This document shows, one piece after another, positions 15,883 through 24,177 of a stretch of 64,000 nucleotides of DNA. The stretch's first letter is position 1. The number at the start of each line of letters is the position of its first letter. The stretch comes from Actinospineispora acaciae DSM 45401 (lineage in GTDB: Bacteria > Actinomycetota > Actinomycetes > Mycobacteriales > Pseudonocardiaceae), in the NCBI RefSeq assembly GCF_000620785.1, contig NZ_JIAI01000019.1:1-64000 (forward strand), given 5' to 3'. The position numbers and the translations under genes were made by a program. Under the pieces are notes generated by a model. That model did no database searches. It saw only the letters and a list, made by a program, of their open reading frames with translations, and was not told the DNA's origin.

Positions 15883-15944
15883 AAAACAAGACGAGTGAGG
15901 CCCCAGCCCAAGTTTCCCCTGGGCACAGATACCCCACTCACGGG

Positions 15945-16027
15945 TGGGCGAGGAGGGAGTTGAACCCTCACGTCCTTACGGACACACGGACCTGAACCGT
16001 GCGCGTCTGCCATTCCGCCACTCGCCC
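15945..16027 (-). tRNA. tRNA-Leu (CAG)
   Basis: The 7-bp acceptor stem is GGGCGAG/CTCGCCC with discriminator A. The anticodon arm CACGG-TTCAGGT-CCGTG gives anticodon CAG. A long class II variable arm and the T-arm GAGGG-TTCAACT-CCCTC are present. The 3' CCA is not encoded. Confidence 0.95.
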
Positions 16028-16092
16028 GGGCGTGATCCGAAGGCTAACACGCCCCCCGGAGGGGGGATCCGGCGGACCATCCCCACGACGAA

Positions 16093-16121
16093 CTGACCCG
16101 AGTCGTTAGCACAGATACGAT
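16093..16121 (+). promoter_or_regulatory. Probable promoter of the fhaA operon
   Basis: CTGACC (16093-16098) and TACGAT (16116-16121) are separated by 17 bp, a good match to the main sigma-factor consensus. Transcription would start near 16128, about 70 bp before the fhaA start. No other convincing promoter is seen before pknA, which fits a single long operon. Confidence 0.6.
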
Positions 16122-16196
16122 CGTTGGTACGGGCAACACGCCGGAGCAACATCAGTGGAAGGCTCCGGCGCCGAGAGAGATGAGAAGGGGTACTGG

Positions 16197-17480
16197 GTGG
16201 GGCGTGCTGCGCGCTTCGAGCGCCGGTTGGAGGGCTTCGTGGGAGATGCCTTCGCTCGGGTCTTCGGCGGCAACGTCGTGCCCGAGGAGGTCTCCCAGGC
16301 GCTGGTTCGCGAAGCCGAAGTCTCCGTACGCCCGCTTGCCGGTGGTCGGCAGCTCGCCCCAAATCGCTTCGCGGTGTTGCTCAGCCCCACCGACCATGCA
16401 CGCATGGCGGGGGATGAGCAGCGCGTCACACAGTCCCTGACCCAAAGTGTGTTGAAGCTGGTTGCCGACCAGGGGTGGGATACCTACGGCGACGTCGTAG
16501 TCTCACTAGAGCGCTCCGAGGCGCTGCACACGGGTCAGTTCCGTACCAGCTCGACCGTGGATCCGGATGTCGCACGGGCCACGCCGAGACAACGCAACGC
16601 AAAGGAACCACCGATGAGCCAGCCACCAGGTCACCCCGAGGAGAACGGCCAGTACGGCTACGACCGCGCGCCGCGCGGCTATGGCCAGCAAACCTACGCC
16701 GAGCCGGCAGGGAACCCGCCTCGCGGCCAGGAGCGCGCCGGTTACGACCAGGGCTACCCGCAGCAGGGCTACGACCAGCAGGGCTACCAGCAGGGCGGGT
16801 ACGACCAGCAGGGTTATGCCCAGCAGGGCTACGACCAGGGTGGCTACGGCCAGCAGGCCTACGACCAGCAGGGATACCCGCAGCAGGGCGGCGGGTACGA
16901 CCAGGGTGGCTACCAGCAGGGCTACGACCAGCAGGGGTACCCGCAGCAGCAGGGTTACCCCCAGCAGGGCGGTGGCTACGACCAGCAGGGTTACCAGCAG
17001 GGTTACCCCCAGCAGGGTGGGTACGACCAGCAGGGTTACCAGCAGGGCTACGACCAGCAGGGGTATGCCCAGCAGGGGTACGACCAGGGCTACTACGACC
17101 AGCAGGGGTATGCCCAGCAGGGGTACGACCAGGGCTACTACGACCAGCAGGGCTACCCGCAGCAGGGCTACGACCAGGGTGGTTACCAAGGGGGCGGCGC
17201 GACGCTGACCATCGATGACGGCTCGAACCGGAGCTTCGAGCTGCACGGTGGCACCACGGTGATCGGCCGGGGCCAGGAGTCCGACTTCCGGCTGCCGGAC
17301 ACCGGCGTGTCCCGGCGCCACCTGGAGATCAACTGGGACGGGCACACCGCGACGCTGTCCGACCTGGGCTCCACCAACGGAACCACCGTCAACGGCAACC
17401 CTGTGCAGACCTGGCAGCTCAGCGACGGTGACATCATCAGGATCGGACATTCCACACTGGTCTACCGGGCCGCGGGATAG
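16197..17480 (+). CDS. fhaA: FhaA, FHA-domain protein of cell-wall signalling
   Basis: A 427-residue cytoplasmic scaffold. The N-terminal DUF3662 domain (residues about 1-125; RRLEGFVGDAFARVFGGNVVP, QGWDTYGDVVVSLERS) is followed by a Tyr/Gln/Gly-rich linker (about 140-330) and a C-terminal FHA domain (TVIGRGQESDFRLPDTGVSRRH, LGSTNGTTVNG) that binds phosphothreonine. In mycobacteria FhaA binds phosphorylated MviN and slows peptidoglycan synthesis. GTG 16197 has AGAAGGGG at 6 nt; GTG 16155 would add 14 residues. It is first in the fhaA-pknB operon, as in M. tuberculosis. Confidence 0.93.
   Translation: MGRAARFERRLEGFVGDAFARVFGGNVVPEEVSQALVREAEVSVRPLAGGRQLAPNRFAVLLSPTDHARMAGDEQRVTQSLTQSVLKLVADQGWDTYGDVVVSLERSEALHTGQFRTSSTVDPDVARATPRQRNAKEPPMSQPPGHPEENGQYGYDRAPRGYGQQTYAEPAGNPPRGQERAGYDQGYPQQGYDQQGYQQGGYDQQGYAQQGYDQGGYGQQAYDQQGYPQQGGGYDQGGYQQGYDQQGYPQQQGYPQQGGGYDQQGYQQGYPQQGGYDQQGYQQGYDQQGYAQQGYDQGYYDQQGYAQQGYDQGYYDQQGYPQQGYDQGGYQGGGATLTIDDGSNRSFELHGGTTVIGRGQESDFRLPDTGVSRRHLEINWDGHTATLSDLGSTNGTTVNGNPVQTWQLSDGDIIRIGHSTLVYRAAG
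16741..17190 (+). repeat. Tyr-Asp-Gln-Gln-Gly coding repeats in fhaA
   Basis: The DNA repeats units such as TACGACCAGCAGGG, translating to YDQQG, YPQQG and YQQG blocks over about 150 residues. The repeat is in frame throughout. Some blocks are nearly identical at DNA level (for example 17041-17097 and 17098-17154), which suggests recent expansion or slippage. Confidence 0.9.
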
Positions 17481-17543
17481 CCTTTCCGGACGGTCCGCCG
17501 GGATCCCTCGGCAGGGTGAGTCAGGAAATGGAGTGCGCCGCGG

Positions 17544-17999
17544 GTGCCGGAACTGGTGCTGCAGCTGACCAGGGCGGGGTTCCTGGCCCTGCTCTGGTTG
17601 TTCGTATTGGTCGCGCTGCGGGTCGTTCGCTCCGACCTGTACGCGGCATCGGGCCTGCGTGCGCTGGTGCCGGCCCGTCGTACGTCGGTGCGTGGCGGGC
17701 GGGTGCGGACGGCTCGTCAGTTGATCGTGACCCATGGTGCTTTGGCCGGTACCAGGGTGTCCCTAGACTCCAGGCCGATCATGCTGGGACGCGCGGACGA
17801 CTCGACCCTGGTGCTCGACGACGACTACGCCTCCACGCGGCATGCGAAGTTGTCGCTACAGGGCGAGGAGTGGTATGTCGAGGACCTTGGGTCAACCAAC
17901 GGCACGTATCTCGACCGGGCTAAGGTCAGCGGACCAACTCGGGTGCCTCTGGGCGTCCCGATCCGTATCGGTAAGACCGTGATCGAGCTGCGCTCATGA
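17544..17999 (+). CDS. fhaB: FhaB (FipA-like) membrane-anchored FHA protein
   Basis: A 151-residue protein with one N-terminal membrane helix (LTRAGFLALLWLFVLVALRVV) and a cytoplasmic FHA domain (MLGRADDSTLVLDDDYASTRHA, VEDLGSTNGTYLDRAKV). The phosphothreonine-binding Gly-Arg, Ser-x-x-His-type and Asn residues are present, with Thr in place of Ser in STRH. Homologues (Rv0019c) couple PknA/PknB signalling to FtsZ and FtsQ at the septum. The 3' end overlaps pstP by 4 bp. Confidence 0.92.
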   Translation: MPELVLQLTRAGFLALLWLFVLVALRVVRSDLYAASGLRALVPARRTSVRGGRVRTARQLIVTHGALAGTRVSLDSRPIMLGRADDSTLVLDDDYASTRHAKLSLQGEEWYVEDLGSTNGTYLDRAKVSGPTRVPLGVPIRIGKTVIELRS

Positions 18000-19555
18000 C
18001 CCTTGTTCTCCGCTACTCCGCCCGCAGCGACCGCGGCCTGGTTCGTCAGAACAACCAGGACTCGGTCTATGCGGGTCCTCGGCTGCTCGCGCTCGCCGAC
18101 GGGATGGGCGGCCACGCGGCCGGCGAGGTGGCGTCCAAGCTGGTCATCTCCGCGCTGGTCCCGCTGGACGAGGACGAGCCGGGCGACGACCTGCTGGCCC
18201 TGCTGCACGGCGCCACCGTGGACGGCAACGCCGCGATCAGCAACCTGATCGCCGAGCAGCCCGACCTGGAGGGCATGGGCACCACGCTCACCGCCATCCT
18301 GTTCGCCGGGCACCGGCTCGGCATGGTGCACATCGGCGACTCCCGGGCGTACCTGATGCGCGACGGCCAGTTCAGCCAGATCACCAAGGACGACACGTTC
18401 GTCCAGTCGCTGGTCGACGAGGGCCGGATCACCCCGGAGGAAGTGCACACGCACCCGCAGCGCTCGCTGCTGCTGCGCGCGCTGACCGGGCACGACATCG
18501 ACCCGTCGCTGACCATCCGGGAGGCGCGCGCCGGGGACCGGTACCTGCTCTGCTCGGACGGGTTGTCCGGCGTGGTCAGCCACGAGACGCTGGCCGAGAC
18601 GCTGATGATCCGGGACCCGAAGATCTGCTCGGACCGTCTGATCGAGCTGGCGCTGCGCGGCGGCGGGCCGGACAACGTCACGGTCATCGTGGCCGACGTG
18701 GTGGACATCGACTTCGGCGAGGACGCGCCCATCGTGGGCGGCGCCGCCGGTGACGGCAGCGAGGTCGATCAGAGCCCCCCTGACTCCGCGGCGGCCCGGG
18801 CGGCGGTCACCACACTGCCCAGGGTCGCCCCGCAGCGCATCGAGCCGAGGGCGCCCGCGCCGCCGCCCCGGCGCAAGGGCCGTACCGCGATCTTCGTGCT
18901 GACCACGCTGATCGTGCTGGTCGGCGCGGCGGTGCTGGCCCGGCTGTGGGTCATGCAGCAGTACTACGTCGGCCAGAACGGCGAGTACCTGGCGATCTAC
19001 CAGGGCGTGCGGGGCAACGTGGCGGGCATCCCGCTGCAGAACATCCGGGAGGGCTCCTGCCCGCCGCGCGCCGCGGACTGCGAGGAGCTGAAGGTCACCG
19101 ACCTGCAGGAGACGGCGCGCAGCGCGGTGCGGGACGGGATCATCTCCGGCGACGGCCTGGCCGGCGCCCGCGCCACCGTCCGCAGGCTGCGCGCCGACGA
19201 GATGCTGCCGCCGTGCCCGGCCCCCAAGCCGCCGCCCCCGCCCGCGCCGGTGGTCGCGCCCGGCCCGCCAGGTGGGCCCGGCGGCCAGCCGGGTGCTCAG
19301 GGCGGCCAGCCGGGGCCGCAGGGCGGACAGCCCGGGGCGCCCGGCCGGACGGCCGCACAGCCCGGCCCGGGTGCCCAGCCCGGACAACCCGGCGGACAAC
19401 CCGGACAGCCCGGCCCCGGTCAACCTCGCCAGCCCGGCCAGCCCGGAGTGGGCCAGCCCGCGCCGGGCTCGAACGCCTCCGCCGAGGCACCTGACACCAC
19501 ACCGCTCCCTGAGGTGCACCTCGAGCCGGGCAAGACTTGCCGTTCGGTGAGCTAG
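17996..19555 (+). CDS. pstP: PstP, PP2C-family Ser/Thr phosphatase
   Basis: A 519-residue membrane phosphatase that reverses PknA/PknB phosphorylation. The PP2C domain (about 1-240) has the metal-binding motifs SDRGLVRQNNQDS, ALADGMGGHAAGE, IGDSRAYL and SDGLSGVV / GGPDNVTVIVAD. A juxtamembrane linker, one helix (TAIFVLTTLIVLVGAAVL, about 298-318) and an extracellular domain follow. The last 110 residues are Pro/Gly/Gln-rich (blocks like GQPGQPG), longer than in the mycobacterial protein. It overlaps fhaB (ATGA) and lies 3 bp before rodA. Confidence 0.95.
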   Translation: MTLVLRYSARSDRGLVRQNNQDSVYAGPRLLALADGMGGHAAGEVASKLVISALVPLDEDEPGDDLLALLHGATVDGNAAISNLIAEQPDLEGMGTTLTAILFAGHRLGMVHIGDSRAYLMRDGQFSQITKDDTFVQSLVDEGRITPEEVHTHPQRSLLLRALTGHDIDPSLTIREARAGDRYLLCSDGLSGVVSHETLAETLMIRDPKICSDRLIELALRGGGPDNVTVIVADVVDIDFGEDAPIVGGAAGDGSEVDQSPPDSAAARAAVTTLPRVAPQRIEPRAPAPPPRRKGRTAIFVLTTLIVLVGAAVLARLWVMQQYYVGQNGEYLAIYQGVRGNVAGIPLQNIREGSCPPRAADCEELKVTDLQETARSAVRDGIISGDGLAGARATVRRLRADEMLPPCPAPKPPPPPAPVVAPGPPGGPGGQPGAQGGQPGPQGGQPGAPGRTAAQPGPGAQPGQPGGQPGQPGPGQPRQPGQPGVGQPAPGSNASAEAPDTTPLPEVHLEPGKTCRSVS

Positions 19556-19558
19556 GCC

Positions 19559-21022
19559 GTGGAAGCGCCACGCCCGAGCGATCCGCCCACCGGCCCGGCC
19601 GGCACAGCCGCCGCCGCACCCGTCGACCCCGCCCCGAAGGTCCCGACCGGGCGCGCCATCGAGCTGGTGCTGCTCGCCTTCGCCGCCGTGCTCACCACCA
19701 GCGCGCTGGTGCTGGTCGAGGCCAACCAGGAACAGGAGCTGAGCACCACGCTGCTCTGGCTCGGCCTGGCCTACCTGGGCCTGCTCACCATCGCGCACCT
19801 GGTGGTCCGCAAGCTGGTGCCCTACGCGGACCCGTTGATCCTGCCCTGCGCCGCGCTGCTCAACGGCCTGGGCCTGGTAATGATCCACCGGATCGACCTG
19901 GCCAGGCTGGACAAGGCGGTGCAGCAGGGCGGCGCGGTGCCGGAGCTGTACGCCTACCGCCAGGTGGCGTGGACGACGATCGCCGTGCTGCTGTTCATCG
20001 CCGTGCTGTTCTTCGTCAAGGACCACCGCACGCTGGCCCGCTACGGCTACACCATGGGCTTCGTCGGGCTGGTGCTGACGATCCTGCCGGGGGTTCTGCC
20101 GGCCAGCATCTCGGAGGTCAACGGGGCCAAGGTCTGGCTGCGGCTGAGCATCTTCTCCATCCAGCCCGGCGAGTTCGCCAAGGTGCTGTTGATGATCTTC
20201 TTCTCGGCGCTGCTGATCGCCAAGCGGGAGCTGTTCCAGACCGCGGGGCGCCGCTTCCTCGGCATGGAGCTGCCCCGCCCGCGCGACCTGGCGCCGCTGC
20301 TGGTGGCCTGGATCATCTCGGTCGGCGTGCTGGTGCTGGAGCGCGAGCTGGGCATGTCGCTGCTCTACTTCGGCGTGCTGCTGGTGCTGCTCTACGTGGC
20401 CACCGAGCGGGTGTCCTGGCTGATCATCGGGCTGGCCTTCTTCGCGGCCGGCGCGGTGCTGGCGTACCACCTGTTCGGGCACGTGCGGGAGCGGTTCCAG
20501 ATCTTCCTGGACCCGTTCGCGGACTTCGACGGCTCCGGCTTCCAGCTCGCCCAGGCGCTGTTCGGGCTGGGCACCGGCGGGCTGGGCGGTACCGGGCTGG
20601 GCGCCGGGCGGCCCGAGCTGGTGCCGTTCGCGTGGAGCGACTTCATGGTCTCCTCGATCGGCGAGGAGCTCGGGCTGATGGGCCTGACCGCCGTGCTGGT
20701 GGTCTACCTGGTGCTGGTCACCAGGGGGCTGCGCAGCGCGCTGGCGGTGCGGGACAGCTTCGGCAAGCTGCTGGCCACCGGGTTGTCGTTCTCGCTGGCG
20801 CTGCAGGTGTTCGTGGTGATGGGCGGGGTCACCAAGCTGATCCCGCTGACCGGGCTGACCATCCCGTTCCTGTCCTCCGGCGGGTCCTCCCTGGTGGCGA
20901 ACTACGCGATCGTGGCGCTGCTGCTGCGCATCTCCAACGCCGCGCGCACCCCGACCACCGGACGGCCGCCCCCCGCCCAGGCCCCGCTGGCCGAGGCCCG
21001 CACCGAGATGGTGGAGCGGTGA
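19559..21022 (+). CDS. rodA: RodA/FtsW-family peptidoglycan glycosyltransferase
   Basis: A 487-residue SEDS protein with about twelve membrane helices. It polymerises lipid II into glycan strands during elongation. Family motifs: NGAKVWLRLSIFSIQPGEFAK, the catalytic-loop Asp in SWAWSDFMVSSIGEELGLMG-like sequence (here AWSDFMVSSIGEELG), and the C-terminal GLTIPFLSSGGSSLVANYAI. It is followed by its partner transpeptidase pbpA 19 bp later. GTG 19559 is the start. Confidence 0.95.
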   Translation: MEAPRPSDPPTGPAGTAAAAPVDPAPKVPTGRAIELVLLAFAAVLTTSALVLVEANQEQELSTTLLWLGLAYLGLLTIAHLVVRKLVPYADPLILPCAALLNGLGLVMIHRIDLARLDKAVQQGGAVPELYAYRQVAWTTIAVLLFIAVLFFVKDHRTLARYGYTMGFVGLVLTILPGVLPASISEVNGAKVWLRLSIFSIQPGEFAKVLLMIFFSALLIAKRELFQTAGRRFLGMELPRPRDLAPLLVAWIISVGVLVLERELGMSLLYFGVLLVLLYVATERVSWLIIGLAFFAAGAVLAYHLFGHVRERFQIFLDPFADFDGSGFQLAQALFGLGTGGLGGTGLGAGRPELVPFAWSDFMVSSIGEELGLMGLTAVLVVYLVLVTRGLRSALAVRDSFGKLLATGLSFSLALQVFVVMGGVTKLIPLTGLTIPFLSSGGSSLVANYAIVALLLRISNAARTPTTGRPPPAQAPLAEARTEMVER

Positions 21023-21041
21023 GTATCAGGGGTGAGGGCCG

Positions 21042-22514
21042 GTGAACACGCCGGTGCGGCGCATCGCCATGGCGGTCATGGTCATGGTGATGCTGCTGCT
21101 GGCGAACCTGACCTACGTCCAGGTGATCAAGGGCTCGGACTACCGGGACGACTCGCGCAACCAGCGGGTGCTGCTCGCCGAATACGGCCGCAAGCGCGGC
21201 CAGATCAGCGCGGGCGGCGGCCAGGTGCTGGCCAGCAGCGTGCGAACCAACGACCGGCTGCGCTACCAGCGCCAGTACGCCAACGGCCCGCTGTACGCGG
21301 CGGTCACCGGGTTCTACTCGGTGGTCTACGCCTCGAACGGCATCGAGCACGCCCAGGACGGGGTGCTCAACGGCTCGGACGACAGGCTGTTCGTCCGCCG
21401 GCTGTCCGACCTGATCACCGGCCGCGACCCGAGCGGCGGCAACGTGGTGCTCACCATCGACCCGCAGGTGCAACGGGCGGCCTACGACGCGATGACCAAC
21501 AAGGGCTACCGGGGCGCGGTGGTCGCCATGCGGCCGGACACCGGCGAGATCCTGGCGATGGCGTCCACGCCGTCCTACGACCCGAACCCGCTGGCCGACC
21601 ACAGCGCCTCGGTGCAGAAGCAGGCGTGGACCCAGTTCGCCTCCGCCGCCGGCAAGCCGCTGCTCAACCGGGCGGTCTCCGAGACCTACCCGCCGGGCTC
21701 GACGTTCAAGCTGGTGGACACCGCCGCCGCGCTGCAGAACGGGTTCACCGTGGACAGCCCGCTGACCGCGGCCTCCCGGATCACCCTGAGCGGCACCCAG
21801 ACCACGCTGGAGAACTTCGCCGGCACCCCGTGCGGCGCCGGCCCGACCGCCACCCTGCGCGACGCGCTGGCCCGCTCCTGCAACACCGCGTTCGCCGAGC
21901 TCACCGGCCAGCTCGGGGCGCAGAAGCTGCGGGCGCAGGCGGAGGCGTTCGGCATCGGCGAGGTGGACAACGCGATCCCGATGCCGGTGGTGCCGTCCTC
22001 GCTGGGCGACATCAAGGACATCGCGGCGTTGCAACAGTCCGGCATCGGCCAGCGGGATGTGCGGCTGACCCCCTTGCAGAACGCCGTGATCGCGTCCACC
22101 ATCGCCAACGGGGGCGTGCGGATGAGCCCGCACCTGGTCAAGGAGATCCAGGCGCCGGACCTGACCACCCTGGACACCACCGACCAGAAACGGGTGACCC
22201 GGGCCGTCCCGCCCGAGGTGGCGCGCACCCTCACCGACCTGATGGTCGGGGCGGAGAACCGTACCCAGGGGGGCGGCAAGATCACCGGGGTGCAGATCGC
22301 GTCCAAGACGGGTACCGCCGAGCACGGCAACGACCCGAAGAACACCCCACCGCACGCCTGGTACGTGGCGTTCGCGCCGGCGCAGAACCCGAGGGTGGCG
22401 GTGGCCGTGGTGGTGGAGGACGGCGGCGACAGGTCGCTGGAGGCCACCGGCGGCTCGGTGGCCGCGCCGGTGGGGCGAGCGGTCATCGCCGCCGCGCTGG
22501 GAGGTGGTCACTGA
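21042..22514 (+). CDS. pbpA: PbpA, class B penicillin-binding protein
   Basis: A 490-residue transpeptidase with an N-terminal membrane anchor (AMAVMVMVMLLLANLTYVQV) and a short pedestal. The active-site motifs are STFK (Ser about 220), SCN (ARSCNTAFAE) and KTG (ASKTGTAEHG, about 424). It cross-links peptidoglycan with RodA, and in mycobacteria PknB phosphorylates it. GTG 21042; its stop overlaps the pknA start (TGATG). Confidence 0.95.
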   Translation: MNTPVRRIAMAVMVMVMLLLANLTYVQVIKGSDYRDDSRNQRVLLAEYGRKRGQISAGGGQVLASSVRTNDRLRYQRQYANGPLYAAVTGFYSVVYASNGIEHAQDGVLNGSDDRLFVRRLSDLITGRDPSGGNVVLTIDPQVQRAAYDAMTNKGYRGAVVAMRPDTGEILAMASTPSYDPNPLADHSASVQKQAWTQFASAAGKPLLNRAVSETYPPGSTFKLVDTAAALQNGFTVDSPLTAASRITLSGTQTTLENFAGTPCGAGPTATLRDALARSCNTAFAELTGQLGAQKLRAQAEAFGIGEVDNAIPMPVVPSSLGDIKDIAALQQSGIGQRDVRLTPLQNAVIASTIANGGVRMSPHLVKEIQAPDLTTLDTTDQKRVTRAVPPEVARTLTDLMVGAENRTQGGGKITGVQIASKTGTAEHGNDPKNTPPHAWYVAFAPAQNPRVAVAVVVEDGGDRSLEATGGSVAAPVGRAVIAAALGGGH

Positions 22515-24049
22515 TGGCGCTCGCGGTGGGTGACCAGATCGCGGACCGCTACCAGCTCACCAAGCGGATCGCGGTCGGCGGCATGGGCGAGGTGTGGGAG
22601 TCCGAGGACGACCGGCTCGGGCGCACCGTGGCGATCAAGGTGCTGAAGCCGGAGATCGGCTCCGACCCGGAGTTCCTGGAGCGGTTCCGGGGCGAGGCCA
22701 GGATCGCCGCCTCCCTCAACCACCGCTGCATCGCCGGCGTGCACGACTACGGCGAGGACGTCACCCCGGACGGCACGCCCACCGCGTACATCGTGATGGA
22801 GCTGGTCAGGGGCGAGCCGCTGTCCGCAAGGCTGGCCGCGAAGGGCAAGCTGGACCCCGCGCTCACCCTGGACATCCTGGAGCAGGCCGGCAAGGGCCTG
22901 CAGGCCGCGCACGCGCACGGGTTCGTGCACCGCGACGTGAAGCCGGGCAACATCCTGCTCGCCGACGACGGCACGGTGAAGCTCACCGACTTCGGCATCG
23001 CCAAGGCGGCCACCTCGGCGCCGGTGACCGGCTCGGGCATGGTCATGGGCACCGCGCACTACATCGCGCCCGAGCAGGCCAGGGGCCTGACCGCCGGCTC
23101 GGCCAGCGACGTGTACTCGCTGGCGGTGGTCGGCTACGAGTGCCTGGCCGGGCACCGCCCGTTCGCCGACGACCAGCCGGTGAACGTGGCCATGATGCAC
23201 ATCAACGACCCGGTGCCGTCGCTGCCGGAGGACGTCCCGGAGAACGTGCGCGCGCTGATCGAGGCCGCGCTGGTGAAGGACCCGAAGCAGCGTTACGAGG
23301 ACGGCGGCGAGTTCGCGGCCGCGGTGGCCGCCGTACGGCGCGGGCTGCCGGCGCCGATGCCGGGCCACGTGCCGCCGCTGAGCAGCCTGCCCGCGCCCGG
23401 CGCCCTGCCCGTGACGGGAACGGGGACGTCCGACACCAGCGCACCGGAGCCGCCGGACCCCGAACGGACCGCGGCGGTGGGCATGCCCGCCGCCGGCATG
23501 GCGTCGCCGGGGGCCGGGATGCCCCGCCCGCCGATGCCGCCCCCGGGAATGCAGGGGATGCCCCAGCCCGGCATGCGGCCGCCCGCGATGGCGCCGCCGG
23601 GGCCGAGGAGCCCGACCGGCGGGGTCCGTCCGCTGCGCACCCCCGGGCGGGGCGGGCGCAGTGTGTTGACCCTCACATTCGTGCTTCTCACCATCGCGGC
23701 GGTGGCCATCGGGGTGTTCGTGGTGCGCAACGCGGTGCGCTCGGACGGGGAGTCGGTCCGGCCGCAGCCGAGGACGCCGGCCACCGTGACCGCCCCGGCG
23801 CCGACCAACCGCGCCTCGCCCTCCACGGCGTTGGCGCCGAACAGCGTTTTCGTCGACGCGGCTGGTTACACCGGGCGCCCCGTCACCGATGTGCAGGGTG
23901 AACTGGAGAACGGCGGGCTGCGGCCGCAGGCACGTACCGTGCAGGGTGCGTTGCCGAGCGCCCCGGACAACTGCACGGTCACCGCTGTCAGTCCGTCGGG
24001 AGCGGTGCCGAAAGGGACGGCGGTGACGATCACGTGCGTACAACATTGA
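22514..24049 (+). CDS. pknA: PknA, transmembrane Ser/Thr protein kinase with a C-terminal PASTA-like domain
   Basis: A 511-residue kinase. The kinase domain (about 13-275) has the glycine loop IAVGGMGEV, Lys42 (VAIKVLK), HRDVKPGNILL, DFGIAKA and the APEQARG segment. A Pro/Met/Gly-rich linker leads to one membrane helix (VLTLTFVLLTIAAVAIGVFVV). About 65 extracellular residues follow (VFVDAAGYTGRPVTDVQGEL ... GAVPKGTAVTITC) that look like one PASTA repeat, which M. tuberculosis PknA lacks. It regulates cell shape and division with PknB. Confidence 0.94.
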   Translation: MALAVGDQIADRYQLTKRIAVGGMGEVWESEDDRLGRTVAIKVLKPEIGSDPEFLERFRGEARIAASLNHRCIAGVHDYGEDVTPDGTPTAYIVMELVRGEPLSARLAAKGKLDPALTLDILEQAGKGLQAAHAHGFVHRDVKPGNILLADDGTVKLTDFGIAKAATSAPVTGSGMVMGTAHYIAPEQARGLTAGSASDVYSLAVVGYECLAGHRPFADDQPVNVAMMHINDPVPSLPEDVPENVRALIEAALVKDPKQRYEDGGEFAAAVAAVRRGLPAPMPGHVPPLSSLPAPGALPVTGTGTSDTSAPEPPDPERTAAVGMPAAGMASPGAGMPRPPMPPPGMQGMPQPGMRPPAMAPPGPRSPTGGVRPLRTPGRGGRSVLTLTFVLLTIAAVAIGVFVVRNAVRSDGESVRPQPRTPATVTAPAPTNRASPSTALAPNSVFVDAAGYTGRPVTDVQGELENGGLRPQARTVQGALPSAPDNCTVTAVSPSGAVPKGTAVTITCVQH

Positions 24050-24059
24050 ACCTGTTCAC

Positions 24060-24077
24060 CCGCCGGTCGGCCGGCGG
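24060..24077. terminator. GC hairpin between pknA and pknB
   Basis: CCGCCGG-TCGG-CCGGCGG forms a 7-bp perfect stem 11 nt after the pknA stop. It has no T-run. It may attenuate or end the long operon and leave the 128-bp gap to hold a separate pknB promoter. Confidence 0.45.
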
Positions 24078-24177
24078 ATGCGACAGGTGGCCCTGTCCAT
24101 GCGCCGGCCAGTATCGTCGCCGGCCGGAGGACCAGGCATGATGAAGTGACCCTCGAGACCACCAGGAACGACTTTCG

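Larger units (their letters stand above)
15137..15944. other. Gene-free stretch of about 800 bp with repeats and hairpins
   Basis: No convincing gene is seen on either strand between the thioesterase start and tRNA-Leu. The stretch holds an inverted repeat at 15525-15578, a second one (CATCAGGC 15575-15582 with GCCTGATG 15623-15630), a run of degenerate 18-bp repeats (15654-15830) and a perfect GC hairpin (15864-15882). TATAAC at 15607-15612 could be a -10 box, so an unknown small RNA cannot be excluded. Confidence 0.6.

Noticed and set aside
16741..17190. CRISPR or non-coding satellite
   Set aside because: The repeats are in frame inside fhaA and translate to a regular YDQQG linker.
17825..20482. 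A very long open frame (885 codons) on the minus strand opposite pstP and rodA
   Set aside because: It is antisense to well-identified genes, rich in Arg, Gln, His and Gly without any fold pattern, and results from the GC-rich third codon positions of the true genes.
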